The notes beneath the pieces were generated by a model. The model did no database searches. It saw only the letters and a program-made list of their open reading frames with translations, and was not told the origin of the DNA. The translations under genes and the position numbers were made by a program. Positions 1 through 8,130 of a DNA stretch of 46,959 bases are shown in pieces. Source of the stretch: Desulfurellaceae bacterium (GTDB taxonomy: Bacteria; Campylobacterota_A; Desulfurellia; JAGGSF01). How positions within the stretch are numbered: position 1 is the first letter of the stretch; each line of letters starts with the position of its first letter. The DNA is taken from positions 1 through 46,959 of the forward strand of contig JAGMDW010000132.1 in assembly GCA_023128455.1 (NCBI GenBank). Direction: 5' to 3'.

Positions 1-53
1 GACATCGCCCTTTCACGGCGAAAACGTGGGTTCAAGTCCCGCTGGGGACGCCA
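1..53 (+). tRNA. tRNA-Glu (UUC), 5' part cut by the window edge
   Basis: The visible part folds as an anticodon arm (cgcc / ggcg around the loop ctttcac, anticodon TTC), a T arm (gtggg / cccgc around ttcaagt) and the 3' acceptor strand tggggac followed by discriminator G and an encoded CCA at 51-53. The 5' acceptor strand and most of the D arm lie outside the window. It is followed 20 bases later by the HU gene and is probably co-transcribed with it. Confidence 0.9.
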
Positions 54-73
54 AATATTAGAAGGAGGTTGTT

Positions 74-349
74 ATGAAAAAAGCAGACTTGGTAAGTAAA
101 ATCGCTAAATCTACAAACTTAAGTAAGGTCAGTGTAAAGGAAGTAGTTGATGCTGCCATCGAACAAATTATGGATGCAGTGAGTGAGGGTGAAAAGGTTA
201 GTTTCGTAGGTTTTGGCACTTTTGATGTCAGTAACAGAGCGCAGAGAACAGGGAGAAATCCTCGTACCGGAGAGAAAATAACCATTAAAGCATCTAAGTT
301 GCCAAAGTTTAAATGCGGTAGGATTTTTAAGGAAATGGTTAATAAATAA
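74..349 (+). CDS. hup: HU-family DNA-binding protein
   Basis: A 91-residue nucleoid protein of the HU/IHF family, which binds DNA as a dimer and bends it. The HU core is clear: KVSFVGFGTF at about 41-50, the DNA-binding arm with RNPRTGE at 61-67, and the C-terminal PKFKCGRIFK helix. Length matches the usual 90-95 residues. It starts at an ATG with a strong Shine-Dalgarno (gaaggagg, about 7 bases upstream). The gene sits between tRNA-Glu (20 bases upstream) and tRNA-Val (10 bases downstream), so message and tRNAs probably share one transcript. HU versus IHF subunit cannot be settled from sequence alone, but the lone gene favours homodimeric HU. Confidence 0.95.
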   Translation: MKKADLVSKIAKSTNLSKVSVKEVVDAAIEQIMDAVSEGEKVSFVGFGTFDVSNRAQRTGRNPRTGEKITIKASKLPKFKCGRIFKEMVNK

Positions 350-358
350 CAGAAGAAA

Positions 359-430
359 GGGCGAGTAGCTCAGGGGAAGAGCGCCTGCCTTACAAGCAGG
401 AAGTCGCAGGTTCAAATCCTGCCTTGCCCA
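359..430 (+). tRNA. tRNA-Val (UAC), no encoded CCA
   Basis: Full cloverleaf: acceptor gggcgag / cttgccc, D stem gctc / gagc, anticodon stem cctgc / gcagg with loop cttacaa (anticodon TAC at 391-393), T arm gcagg-ttcaaat-cctgc, discriminator A at 430. The next bases are ctg, so the CCA end is not encoded and must be added after transcription, unlike the two neighbouring tRNAs. Confidence 0.95.
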
Positions 431-438
431 CTGCGAAC

Positions 439-515
439 GGGGCTGTAGTTCAGCTGGTTAGAACGCCGGCCTGTCACGCCGGAGGTCGCGGGTTCAAGTC
501 CCGTCGGCCCCGCCA
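439..515 (+). tRNA. tRNA-Asp (GUC)
   Basis: Full cloverleaf: acceptor ggggctg / cggcccc, anticodon stem ccggc / gccgg with loop ctgtcac (anticodon GTC at 473-475), T loop ttcaagt, discriminator G and encoded CCA at 513-515. It lies 8 bases after tRNA-Val. Its last base directly abuts the stop codon of the convergent pfkA gene. Confidence 0.95.
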
Positions 516-1475
516 TTAACGGGATTTCTTCTTTGCAAACTGAAGTAGTTTTTTATCCTCTATACCTCTTTTATGAATAACTACACTTTCTATTGAAGTA
601 CATGTCACTTTGGATCTGTTCAATCCTGCCATACATCCGTTCTTTCCTTTCAAAAGACTCTCTGTTGCCTTTACAGCAAAACGGAAAGCTAACAATCTAT
701 CAAATACCGTAGGAGAACCACCACGCTGTATATGCCCCAACACTGTCATCCTCGTATCAAATTCCGCATCTCTTAATTTACCCAGCATTTCTCCCGTGGC
801 CCTTGTTCCTTCCGACACTACTATCATACTATAGATTTTACCACTTCTGTGCTCTTTTCCTAACCGTTCTATTATGGAATCTACATCAAACTTTACCTCG
901 GGAATGAGTACCGCATCTGCCCCTGAGGCAAGAGCAGTTGTTGCCGCTAAATAACCGCACTTTCTTCCCATAGTTTCCACCACAAATGCTCTGCCGTGAG
1001 AAGAGGCGGTATATCGTATAATATCCAAAGCCTGGATAATTACATTCAAAGCCGTATCCACCCCTAATGCTATATCTGTCCCATATATATCGTTGTCAAT
1101 AGAGGCTGGTATGCCAACTACAGGAACACCTGCCTTATATAACTTTTCCACTCCTCTCATTGAACCATTGCCACCAATTACAACCAATCCTTCTATGCCG
1201 TTTTTAGCTATTACATTTAAAGCCTTTTTAAAAACATATTCTTCTTTAAATCGAGGATAACGAGATGTCATTAAAAATGTCCCTCCCTTTTGAACCGCAT
1301 CCTCAATAACCTTAAAATCTATCTTTTTACAATTGCCATTAACCAAACCTTTGTAGCCCTCAAAAATAGCTACCACCTCTACATTGTTCATAAAAGCTTC
1401 TGCTGCAACACCTTTTATTGCTGCATTCATCCCCGAACAATCCCCTCCACTGGTCAAAACAGCTATCTTTTTCAT
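516..1475 (-). CDS. pfkA: 6-phosphofructokinase (PfkA family)
   Basis: Phosphorylates fructose 6-phosphate in glycolysis. From the chosen start the protein is 319 residues, the usual bacterial size, and its numbering coincides with E. coli PfkA: TSGGDCSGMN at 8-17, SRYPRF at 71-76, GIPASIDNDI with the catalytic Asp127, and the C-terminal GHIQRGGSPT substrate motif. The ATP/Mg loop reads GGNGS at 101-105 where the family usually has GGDGS, so the metal-binding Asp103 is Asn; Gly104, typical of ATP-dependent rather than PPi-dependent enzymes, is kept. I chose the ATG at 1475 because it has GAGG 6 bases upstream; an upstream GTG at 1487 would add four residues and lacks a ribosome site. It is the last gene of the long minus-strand run, just after tsaD. 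Confidence 0.93.
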   Translation of the reverse strand: MKKIAVLTSGGDCSGMNAAIKGVAAEAFMNNVEVVAIFEGYKGLVNGNCKKIDFKVIEDAVQKGGTFLMTSRYPRFKEEYVFKKALNVIAKNGIEGLVVIGGNGSMRGVEKLYKAGVPVVGIPASIDNDIYGTDIALGVDTALNVIIQALDIIRYTASSHGRAFVVETMGRKCGYLAATTALASGADAVLIPEVKFDVDSIIERLGKEHRSGKIYSMIVVSEGTRATGEMLGKLRDAEFDTRMTVLGHIQRGGSPTVFDRLLAFRFAVKATESLLKGKNGCMAGLNRSKVTCTSIESVVIHKRGIEDKKLLQFAKKKSR

Positions 1476-1483
1476 CTTTATCC

Positions 1484-2470
1484 TCACAAATTTAAATGTG
1501 GTTCAGCATCTATGCTATTATAATCAAAAGTAGCCCGATCCTTATTTTTATATGCAACCATAGCGACCATAGCCCCATTGTCCATACATAGATTGGGAGA
1601 AGGGAAGTAAATTTCAATATTCTTTCTATCACACATGTCATAAAGTACTTCCCTTAAGCGAGAGTTACAGGCAACGCCGCCGCCTATTACCATTCTTTTT
1701 ACCCCTGTTATATCTGCTGCTTTAAAAAGCCTCTTTACTATCACATCAACCACGGATTCCTGAAAAGAAGCAGCAATGTTTGCCACATCGGTTTTTGACA
1801 ATTTACCCAAGTTTTCAACACACTTTTTGACAGCCGTTTTTACACCACTGAAACTGAAATTCAATGTTTCTTTTTTCTCCAAAGCCCTGGGAATATTAAA
1901 GAATGTAGCACTTCCTGTTTTTGACAAGCTGTCAATAACTGGTCCGCCTGGAAAGGAAAAGCCCAACAGACGCGAAACTTTATCAAATGCCTCTCCTGCC
2001 GCATCGTCCAATGTTTTTCCCAAAAGTTTATAATTTTTCTCACCTGAAACCAAATAAAGATGTGTATGACCTCCGGAAATGACCAATGCCAAAAATGGAT
2101 ATTCAACATTATGCTCCAAAAATATGGCGTTGATATGCCCCTCTATATGGTTTACCGACACTATAGGGATATCTCTTTCATAGCAAAAGGCTTTAGCAAA
2201 ACAAACACCAACCAACAAAGAGGGCATAAGCCCCGGACCCACAGTAACCCCTACCATATCCATTTGAGAAACACCTGCTTCCGTCATCGCTTTCTCTACA
2301 CAAAGAGAAATTGCCTCGGTATGCATGCGAGCAGCCATTTCTGGAACTATTCCTCCAAATCGTGCATGCACTTCATTCTGGTCAATAATCACATTAGATT
2401 TCAATATTGTATCTTCCAACACAGCACAGGAGGTATCATCACAGGAAGTATCTATACCTAAAATGTACAT
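1484..2470 (-). CDS. tsaD: tRNA N6-threonylcarbamoyladenosine transferase TsaD
   Basis: Transfers the threonylcarbamoyl group to A37 of ANN-decoding tRNAs, working with TsaB, TsaC and TsaE, none of which is in the window. The 328-residue protein shows the Kae1/Gcp ASKHA fold: GIDTSCDDTSCA at 5-16, the metal-binding NHIEGH (H108, H112), ISGGHTHL near 131, GGGVACNSRLRE and CMDNGAMVA near the C-terminus. Start ATG has AGAGGA about 5 bases upstream. Its 5' end overlaps the upstream deacetylase gene by 13 bases, and its stop overlaps the pfkA ribosome-binding region, implying translational coupling. Confidence 0.96.
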   Translation of the reverse strand: MYILGIDTSCDDTSCAVLEDTILKSNVIIDQNEVHARFGGIVPEMAARMHTEAISLCVEKAMTEAGVSQMDMVGVTVGPGLMPSLLVGVCFAKAFCYERDIPIVSVNHIEGHINAIFLEHNVEYPFLALVISGGHTHLYLVSGEKNYKLLGKTLDDAAGEAFDKVSRLLGFSFPGGPVIDSLSKTGSATFFNIPRALEKKETLNFSFSGVKTAVKKCVENLGKLSKTDVANIAASFQESVVDVIVKRLFKAADITGVKRMVIGGGVACNSRLREVLYDMCDRKNIEIYFPSPNLCMDNGAMVAMVAYKNKDRATFDYNSIDAEPHLNL

Positions 2471-3330
2471 AAATTCCTCTTTATATCCACAATCTGAATA
2501 TTACTTTCATTCAAATCACCAATGGACTCTCTCAATGCCTTATATGTTATTTTATTACAATGAGCAATGGCTACTACCCGACCCTTCTTGCGAGCAGTAT
2601 ATAACGCATTGTTCAATTGTTTTTTAATATAGGAAACATCTTTTATATTATCTAAGAATACATCTCTCTTGGCAAAAGGAATGCCTTCGTCCTCTGCTTC
2701 TAAATAACCAATACTATAAGGTGTAGTCATACTGTCCACAAAGAATAGGGATTTTTGTTTTAAAAATCGCATCATTACATCCATCTTGTCCGCAGACTGA
2801 CTAAACTGAGAACCTTCATGAATATTTAATCCCTCGGCAAAAGGTACATTTTTATATGCCTTCTCCAATCTTTTGGTAATTTCTTCCTCTGATGCATCAA
2901 CAAACAATGCCCCCGGGCCCAAGCCGTGAAACGGATGATGAATGGGTTCACAAGGCATATGCAACATCACTGTATAACCCATCTCATGAAGCTTGTTCGC
3001 AATTTTCCCCGTATGAGGAGCATAAGGAAGACAAGAAAAGACAAGAGGAATGTTAAGTCGAGCAAACATCAACGCCAACCTTTCGTCGTATCCCACATCA
3101 TCAATAATAATAGAAATTTTTCCCTTAAAGACTTTTTTCTTTACATTCGTTAATGCAATTTTCTTAGGTTCTGGTTTCTTGATCGTAGGTTTTTCTTCAG
3201 GTAACTTTGATAATTTAATCGTTGCCACTGGTAGTGATACTTGTCTTTTCTTGTGAACATAATTCCCCACAAAGTATACTACAGTACCTACGCAATAAAG
3301 ATAAATAATAATTTGAAGGGCTCTTTTCAT
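2458..3330 (-). CDS. divergent polysaccharide deacetylase family protein (YibQ-like)
   Basis: A 290-residue protein with an N-terminal membrane anchor (about 5-25) and a periplasmic deacetylase-like domain. Family marks are IIIDDVGYDE near 75, the HMPCEP and GPGALF segment, GLNIHEGSQF, and FVDSMTTPYS with RDVFLDN toward the end. This matches the YibQ/DUF610 type, whose substrate is not firmly known. In E. coli yibQ lies next to envC, and here it follows envC and ctpA, supporting a role in peptidoglycan or septum processing. It starts 3 bases after the ctpA stop, with AGGA just before the ATG. Confidence 0.88.
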   Translation of the reverse strand: MKRALQIIIYLYCVGTVVYFVGNYVHKKRQVSLPVATIKLSKLPEEKPTIKKPEPKKIALTNVKKKVFKGKISIIIDDVGYDERLALMFARLNIPLVFSCLPYAPHTGKIANKLHEMGYTVMLHMPCEPIHHPFHGLGPGALFVDASEEEITKRLEKAYKNVPFAEGLNIHEGSQFSQSADKMDVMMRFLKQKSLFFVDSMTTPYSIGYLEAEDEGIPFAKRDVFLDNIKDVSYIKKQLNNALYTARKKGRVVAIAHCNKITYKALRESIGDLNESNIQIVDIKRNLCTF

Positions 3331-3333
3331 TTC

Positions 3334-4575
3334 CTACTTGTGCTTTATAATTTCAATAGCCTTTAAGAGACCAATAGCTCTGGAAAGCTGATAATCCTCT
3401 ACCTTTTTGGTTTTAGTTTCTGCCTTTTTTAAAGCTTCAAGATGGTGGGGTAGATTTTCTTCCCTTAGTACCTTGTTTTCCTTTATCTCTAATTTGCCCT
3501 GCGGCACATATATATCAGGAGTAATACCTAAAGCCTGAATGCATCTTCCAGATGGCGTATAATATTCTGCCGTAGTAAGGCTAAGCGCAGAACCATCTCC
3601 CATTGGGAATATCGTCTGCACACTTCCCTTACCAAAACTCTTTGTTCCCATAATAATGGCTCTCTTGTGATCCTGAAGGCAACCGGCCAAAATCTCCGAT
3701 GCACTGGCTGAACCACCATTTATCAAAATTACAATCGGATAAGCAGACTCATATCCAGTATTCTTAGCATAATATATCTTGTCTTGCGTTTTCACCCTCC
3801 CTTTAGTGGAAACAATCAAGCCGTCTTTTATAAACAAGTCTGCGACCCCAATCGCTTCCGAAAGAAGTCCACCTGGATCGTTTCTCAAATCAATAACTAA
3901 ACCATTTATCTTCCCAGAAAATTTTTTTAAAACCTTTTTAGCTTCTTTTGTTGTTCCATCCTGAAACTGTAATATATGAAGATAGCCAATTTTAGGAGAA
4001 ACCATCTCATGTTTTACAGATTTTATATGAATTATATCCCTCACAATAGTGATATCTATAGGTTTCTTAGCCCCCTCTCTGGACACTATTATTTTAACCT
4101 TTGTCTGGGGTTTTCCTCTTAAAATCTTTACCACTTCCTTCAATGACATACCCAAGGTACTCTTGCCATCTATACTCATAATTATATCGCCTGCTTTCAC
4201 CCCCGCTCTATAAGCAGGCGTATCTTCTATGGGAGAAATTACTGTGAGCAATTTATCCTTAATTGTTATCTCTATTCCTACACCACCAAACTTTCCCTTC
4301 GTTAAAACCTCTAATTCTTTAAATTCGTCCTCATTCATATAGGAAGAGTGAGGATCTAAAGAACTCACCATTCCTTTGATAGCTGAGCCTATAAGTTCTT
4401 TATCGTTCACGTTTTTAACATACTGTTTCTCTACAGTCGCAAGCACATCAGAAAAAGTTTTCAGCTTGGCATATTTCCCTTTATTTTCTACACGAGCCGA
4501 AATAGAAACAACACTCAAAGCAAATAATACAACAATAAAAACAAAGATTAAAAAACCAGTGTTTTTTCTTTTCAT
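3334..4575 (-). CDS. ctpA: S41 C-terminal processing peptidase (CtpA/Prc type)
   Basis: A periplasmic serine protease that trims C-termini of exported proteins. Of 413 residues, 7-27 form a signal/anchor helix and about 95-165 a PDZ domain (GGVGIEI, then PAYRAGVKAGDII). The S41 core has the Ser segment GGSASASEI at about 287-295 and the Lys of the Ser-Lys dyad at K316 in SFGKGSVQT. GGAG lies upstream of the ATG, which overlaps the envC stop by 4 bases (ATGA). The order ftsEX, envC, ctpA suggests it may control levels of a cell-wall hydrolase or its activator, as Prc-type proteases do elsewhere; that is inference. Confidence 0.94.
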   Translation of the reverse strand: MKRKNTGFLIFVFIVVLFALSVVSISARVENKGKYAKLKTFSDVLATVEKQYVKNVNDKELIGSAIKGMVSSLDPHSSYMNEDEFKELEVLTKGKFGGVGIEITIKDKLLTVISPIEDTPAYRAGVKAGDIIMSIDGKSTLGMSLKEVVKILRGKPQTKVKIIVSREGAKKPIDITIVRDIIHIKSVKHEMVSPKIGYLHILQFQDGTTKEAKKVLKKFSGKINGLVIDLRNDPGGLLSEAIGVADLFIKDGLIVSTKGRVKTQDKIYYAKNTGYESAYPIVILINGGSASASEILAGCLQDHKRAIIMGTKSFGKGSVQTIFPMGDGSALSLTTAEYYTPSGRCIQALGITPDIYVPQGKLEIKENKVLREENLPHHLEALKKAETKTKKVEDYQLSRAIGLLKAIEIIKHK

Positions 4576-5729
4576 CTTTTTCTCCTTATATTTTTACAGT
4601 TCAACCAATTCAAAGGATTCAATGCTAATATTCGTTTTCTTAACTCAAAATGCAAACATTCTGTCACTTTCCCCAGCTGTCTGCCTGCAACTACACTATC
4701 ATGTTCTCTTACATCTACGGTATCCATCCCCGCATAGATAGTATAATATTTATTCAAATGATTCAATATAATTGTTCCACCGTACCCTGGTACATCGCCC
4801 ACATAGTCCACATATCCCGAATAAACTGCATAAACACTCTCTTTTTTATCTACCCTAACATCTATCCCGTTATTCTTAGTGTAAATCCCTATTACTTTAT
4901 CATATTTCTTTCCGAATTCGCCAATTATTGTACCTCTTCTCACTGGAAATATCAATTTCCTCTTAAGTAAATAAAAGGGCTTTCTTACTGCTTCTTTTTT
5001 ATATGTATACCTCTTCTTCAATTTCTCTTTAACAATTTTTACCAACAATGCCTCTAAATATCTTCTTCTCTTCTTCAATTTGTAAACTTGAGATACATAC
5101 ATTCTTTTGCTATGTTTAAGTGATGCCAATAGATAACCTTTTTTCTTTTTCTCTTGAATCAACGCTTTTTCCTGCCCATTTATCCGAGATACTGCTTTTT
5201 TCTTCCTAAAAACAAGTATTCTTAACCAGTTCTCATCTTTTTGCAGTCTTTCCAGTTTACCTGTATATTTCAAGATGCTTTCTTTAAAAACATCGGCAGT
5301 TTTCCCTAACATACACATTGTCCAGGAGGGAGATATATCTCTGCAAGAGGGAACATACTGCTCTTTCCTGAAAGATGTGACGAGAAAAGTCTTAAAATGA
5401 GCGTTTAAAAGCTCTCGGTTGTCTCCTATTTCTCTTTTTAAATATCCTATATTACCTTGCAACAGCGAAATGTGCTTTTCAATTTTTCTTACTTCAGTTT
5501 TGCCTTGCCTGATCTTTCCGTGAAGTTTTCCTATTCGCTTGTCAATAGATATAATTTCTTTCTTTGTCTTAAAATATTTCTCTCTAATCATGCTAAGTTT
5601 CTTTGTTTTCTTCTTTATTTTGCCCTTCACTTCTTTTAATTCTGTATGAATATGCGTGGTTTTATCTGCACAAAACACATTTGTAGAAAAGAGAAATAGT
5701 AAGAGAATCAGAAAACTAAACCTTTTCAT
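4572..5729 (-). CDS. envC: EnvC-like murein hydrolase activator (coiled coil plus degenerate LytM domain)
   Basis: A 385-residue secreted protein: signal peptide about 1-20, long charged coiled-coil regions to about 255, then a C-terminal LytM/M23 domain. The LytM fold is visible (NNGIDVRVD, VPGYGGTIILNH, AGRQLGKVTE, LHFELR), but three of the four usual Zn-site or catalytic His positions are changed: the HxGxD His is Asn, the YAH His is Gly, and the first His of HLH is Cys. This is the EnvC pattern, an activator of amidases rather than an active peptidase. It overlaps ftsX by 14 bases and ctpA by 4. The predicted partner amidase is at 26261-27301. Confidence 0.88.
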   Translation of the reverse strand: MKRFSFLILLLFLFSTNVFCADKTTHIHTELKEVKGKIKKKTKKLSMIREKYFKTKKEIISIDKRIGKLHGKIRQGKTEVRKIEKHISLLQGNIGYLKREIGDNRELLNAHFKTFLVTSFRKEQYVPSCRDISPSWTMCMLGKTADVFKESILKYTGKLERLQKDENWLRILVFRKKKAVSRINGQEKALIQEKKKKGYLLASLKHSKRMYVSQVYKLKKRRRYLEALLVKIVKEKLKKRYTYKKEAVRKPFYLLKRKLIFPVRRGTIIGEFGKKYDKVIGIYTKNNGIDVRVDKKESVYAVYSGYVDYVGDVPGYGGTIILNHLNKYYTIYAGMDTVDVREHDSVVAGRQLGKVTECLHFELRKRILALNPLNWLNCKNIRRKR

Positions 5730-6567
5730 TCCTTACAGCGAAAAGTGTACATAAAAACAAAACAAATATATTGAACAAAACTGCTATCAAAGAAAATCCA
5801 CAGGCGGATAGAAAATCAGAGTTGCCCAAAAACGCTAAATTCTGTATAAAGTCCCTTATAAAAACAACAACCCCAAGGGATGTAACCGCAGCCAAGACTA
5901 TCCCTGCAAAGCCTATAAGAAACAATCCACTCATTAAAAGTAGCTTTATTTTCTCTGAACTACATCCTAAAAGTTTTAATGTTAATACATCTTCTCTTAA
6001 ATTGAGATAAAACAGCCTGCCCGTTAATAAAAAAATGGCGATTTCTATTATAATAAAACCACATAAAAACAGAAGAGAAAAGGATAGAAAATGCTTGTAA
6101 GAATGCTCGTAGGACATAATAAGTCGCGATGGGAGGAGAACATCTTCCACGCTTGAATACCGAAGCAGCTCATTCTTTATACTGTTCATCTCTTTTTCTT
6201 TTAAGAAACGAGGTTTTACAAAAATATCTGCAGAGTACGGGAGGGGATTGGAAAAATGCCTGGGTAATTTTACTCCCATATTCTTTTCCACCATATTCAA
6301 AGCCTGTTTTGAAGAAATGAGATTTAATGATTTTATCCATTCTTTACTTTTTACACGCATACAAACATCATCTACCTTCTTAGATGGAGCATTCTCATGA
6401 AATATGATATACATATGAGCACGAGATTTAACTACATTAAACCGACAATTGATAAGCAAAAAAACCAAAACAAGCAAAACAAGCACCAAGGTAAGGAGAA
6501 AGGATGTAAAAAAACATGTTCCGCTTAGTGTTTTATTTTTACCCAGGATCTTGGTTATATATCCCAT
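5716..6567 (-). CDS. ftsX: cell division ABC transporter permease FtsX
   Basis: The membrane subunit of FtsEX, which passes ATP-driven changes to periplasmic EnvC at the septum. The protein has an N-terminal transmembrane helix (FLLTLVLVLLVLVF), a periplasmic domain of about 130 residues, and three further helices in the C-terminal half, the FtsX topology. I place the start at the ATG at 6567 (283 residues) because GGTGG lies 8 bases upstream. The ATG at 6582 would add five residues without a clear ribosome site. It overlaps ftsE by about 29 bases and envC by 14. Confidence 0.88.
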   Translation of the reverse strand: MGYITKILGKNKTLSGTCFFTSFLLTLVLVLLVLVFLLINCRFNVVKSRAHMYIIFHENAPSKKVDDVCMRVKSKEWIKSLNLISSKQALNMVEKNMGVKLPRHFSNPLPYSADIFVKPRFLKEKEMNSIKNELLRYSSVEDVLLPSRLIMSYEHSYKHFLSFSLLFLCGFIIIEIAIFLLTGRLFYLNLREDVLTLKLLGCSSEKIKLLLMSGLFLIGFAGIVLAAVTSLGVVVFIRDFIQNLAFLGNSDFLSACGFSLIAVLFNIFVLFLCTLFAVRNEKV

Positions 6568-7225
6568 ATAATTTACCACCATTCAACACAAAGCTCTTTC
6601 CTTCTAACGAAGAAAGCTCCTTGCCAGAAAATAGAAGAATGCCCTTATCCTTGCAAAAGTCCCCTTTTAGTATATCTATCACCTTTCCAACAGAAGAAGG
6701 GGAAAGACATCTAAATGGCTCATCAGCTAAAATAATGGGGGCATCAAGAGAAAAGATCATAGCCAAAGAAAGCCTTGCTTTTTCTCCGGGAGAAAGAAAT
6801 ATGACCTTTTTTTTAAAGACATCTCTCAAATCTAATTGAGACAAAAACCGCTCTATCAAAGGCATAAATGCCGTCTTTTTTCTACCCCTCATCTTATTGA
6901 TAAATAGAAGATTATCTAAGACATTCATATACTCAAACAAGCGAAAATTCTCAAAAAAAACGCTTATATATTGTCTCAGCAATAAGATATGCTCATACTT
7001 TTTCAACTCGGATGTATCCGCCCCCATTATGTTCACCCTACCTCTTTCAGGGTAAATGCTACATAAAATAATCTTAAGTAATGTGCTTTTTCCAGAACCT
7101 TCATCTCCTATAATCTTTATTACATCGCCTTTTTTTAAGCATAAATTTACCCCTTGCAGGACCCAGTTGACCCTATCGTATGTTTTATATATGTCTTCCA
7201 AAAGAACTAATTCTTCTTCAACCAT
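6539..7225 (-). CDS. ftsE: FtsE-like cell division ABC ATPase, divergent
   Basis: The ATPase partner of FtsX, 228 residues. Walker A is intact (GDEGSGKST, 40-48), as is Walker B with its catalytic Glu (IILADEP, D168 and E169). Other ATPase motifs are altered: the Q-loop that reads IFQD in typical FtsE is VFFEN near 89-93, the signature is LSPGEKARL rather than LSGGEQQR, and the H-loop region near 198-204 (LLFSGKE) has no His. ATP binding looks possible but hydrolysis may be slow or lost. Assignment rests mainly on adjacency to ftsX and envC. It overlaps the end of the transketolase gene by 19 bases. Confidence 0.82.
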   Translation of the reverse strand: MVEEELVLLEDIYKTYDRVNWVLQGVNLCLKKGDVIKIIGDEGSGKSTLLKIILCSIYPERGRVNIMGADTSELKKYEHILLLRQYISVFFENFRLFEYMNVLDNLLFINKMRGRKKTAFMPLIERFLSQLDLRDVFKKKVIFLSPGEKARLSLAMIFSLDAPIILADEPFRCLSPSSVGKVIDILKGDFCKDKGILLFSGKELSSLEGKSFVLNGGKLYGIYNQDPG

Positions 7226-8130
7226 TCTCTCACTGTATTGCTAATACCGGCTGCATTAAACCCAAATTTACACAGAAGGTCATCACCGGTGCCTGACTCA
7301 CCAAAAACATCGGGTATTCCTATACGCTTTAGTTTAATAGGATAATGTTCGCTCAAAAATTCTGCCACCGCACTACCCAAACCCCCAAAGATTGTATGTT
7401 CCTCTATGGTTACCATTTTCTTCGTTGATTTAGCAAAATCATAAAGCATCTCTTCATCAATAGGTTTCACCGTAGCCATATCTATTACAGATGCATCTAT
7501 CCCCTCTTTCTCCAGCAATTTCGCCGCTTCCAATGCATACCATACCAGAAATCCACAGGCAACCAATGTTACATCCCGTCCTGTTCTCAACGCTCTTCCT
7601 CTACCAAAAACAAAATCGCCTTCTGTAAAAACAGGAGACTTAGCCCGAGATGTTCTAATATAAACCGGTCCATCATCTTTGATGGTAGATAAAACAGCAG
7701 TGTAGGTCTCATTATAATCCGCCGGAACAACAAGCTTCATATTGGGAAGAGTTCTCATTAAAGAAATATCCAATACTGCCTGATGACTACCTCCATCCTC
7801 ACCCAGATTTATCCCTCCATGAGAACCGCACAAAACTACAGGCAATTTTTGGTATGCAATGGATTGCCTCACTGACTCAAATGCCCTTCCCGTAACAAAT
7901 ACGGCAAAAGAGGAAGCATAGGGTCTCTTGCCACACAAAGCCAATCCCGCCGATGTATCTACCATATTTGCCTCTGCAATACCCATATCAAAAAATCTCT
8001 CCGGAAAAGCTTCTTTAAACTTAACACTCTTTGTCGAACCTGCTAAATCTGCATCCAACGCCACTACATCTTTATATTTTCTCCCCAATTCAAGCAATGC
8101 ATCTCCATAAGCATCCCTAGTCGCCTTCAT
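7207..8130 (-). CDS. transketolase, C-terminal (pyrimidine-binding) subunit
   Basis: The second half of a split transketolase of the non-oxidative pentose phosphate pathway. The 307 residues cover the pyrimidine-binding domain (DMGIAEANMVDTSAG near 48-62, with the Glu that activates thiamine diphosphate) and the C-terminal domain (VDMATVKP-like VIDMATVKPIDEE). The start has GGAGG about 6 bases upstream. It overlaps the N-terminal subunit by 14 bases, so the two halves are made together. A DXS or E1-beta identity is less likely because the partner is a transketolase N-half. Confidence 0.93.
   Translation of the reverse strand: MKATRDAYGDALLELGRKYKDVVALDADLAGSTKSVKFKEAFPERFFDMGIAEANMVDTSAGLALCGKRPYASSFAVFVTGRAFESVRQSIAYQKLPVVLCGSHGGINLGEDGGSHQAVLDISLMRTLPNMKLVVPADYNETYTAVLSTIKDDGPVYIRTSRAKSPVFTEGDFVFGRGRALRTGRDVTLVACGFLVWYALEAAKLLEKEGIDASVIDMATVKPIDEEMLYDFAKSTKKMVTIEEHTIFGGLGSAVAEFLSEHYPIKLKRIGIPDVFGESGTGDDLLCKFGFNAAGISNTVREWLKKN

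Noticed and set aside
1476..1487. Upstream GTG start for pfkA.
   Set aside because: The ATG at 1475 has GAGG at ideal distance and matches the family N-terminus; the GTG would have no ribosome site.
2060..2461. Long plus-strand ORF opposite tsaD.
   Set aside because: It is a shadow of the strongly conserved tsaD frame and shows no family features.
8117..8130. Frameshifted single transketolase gene.
   Set aside because: Both halves have proper starts and domain boundaries, with a ribosome site for the second; this is the known split form.
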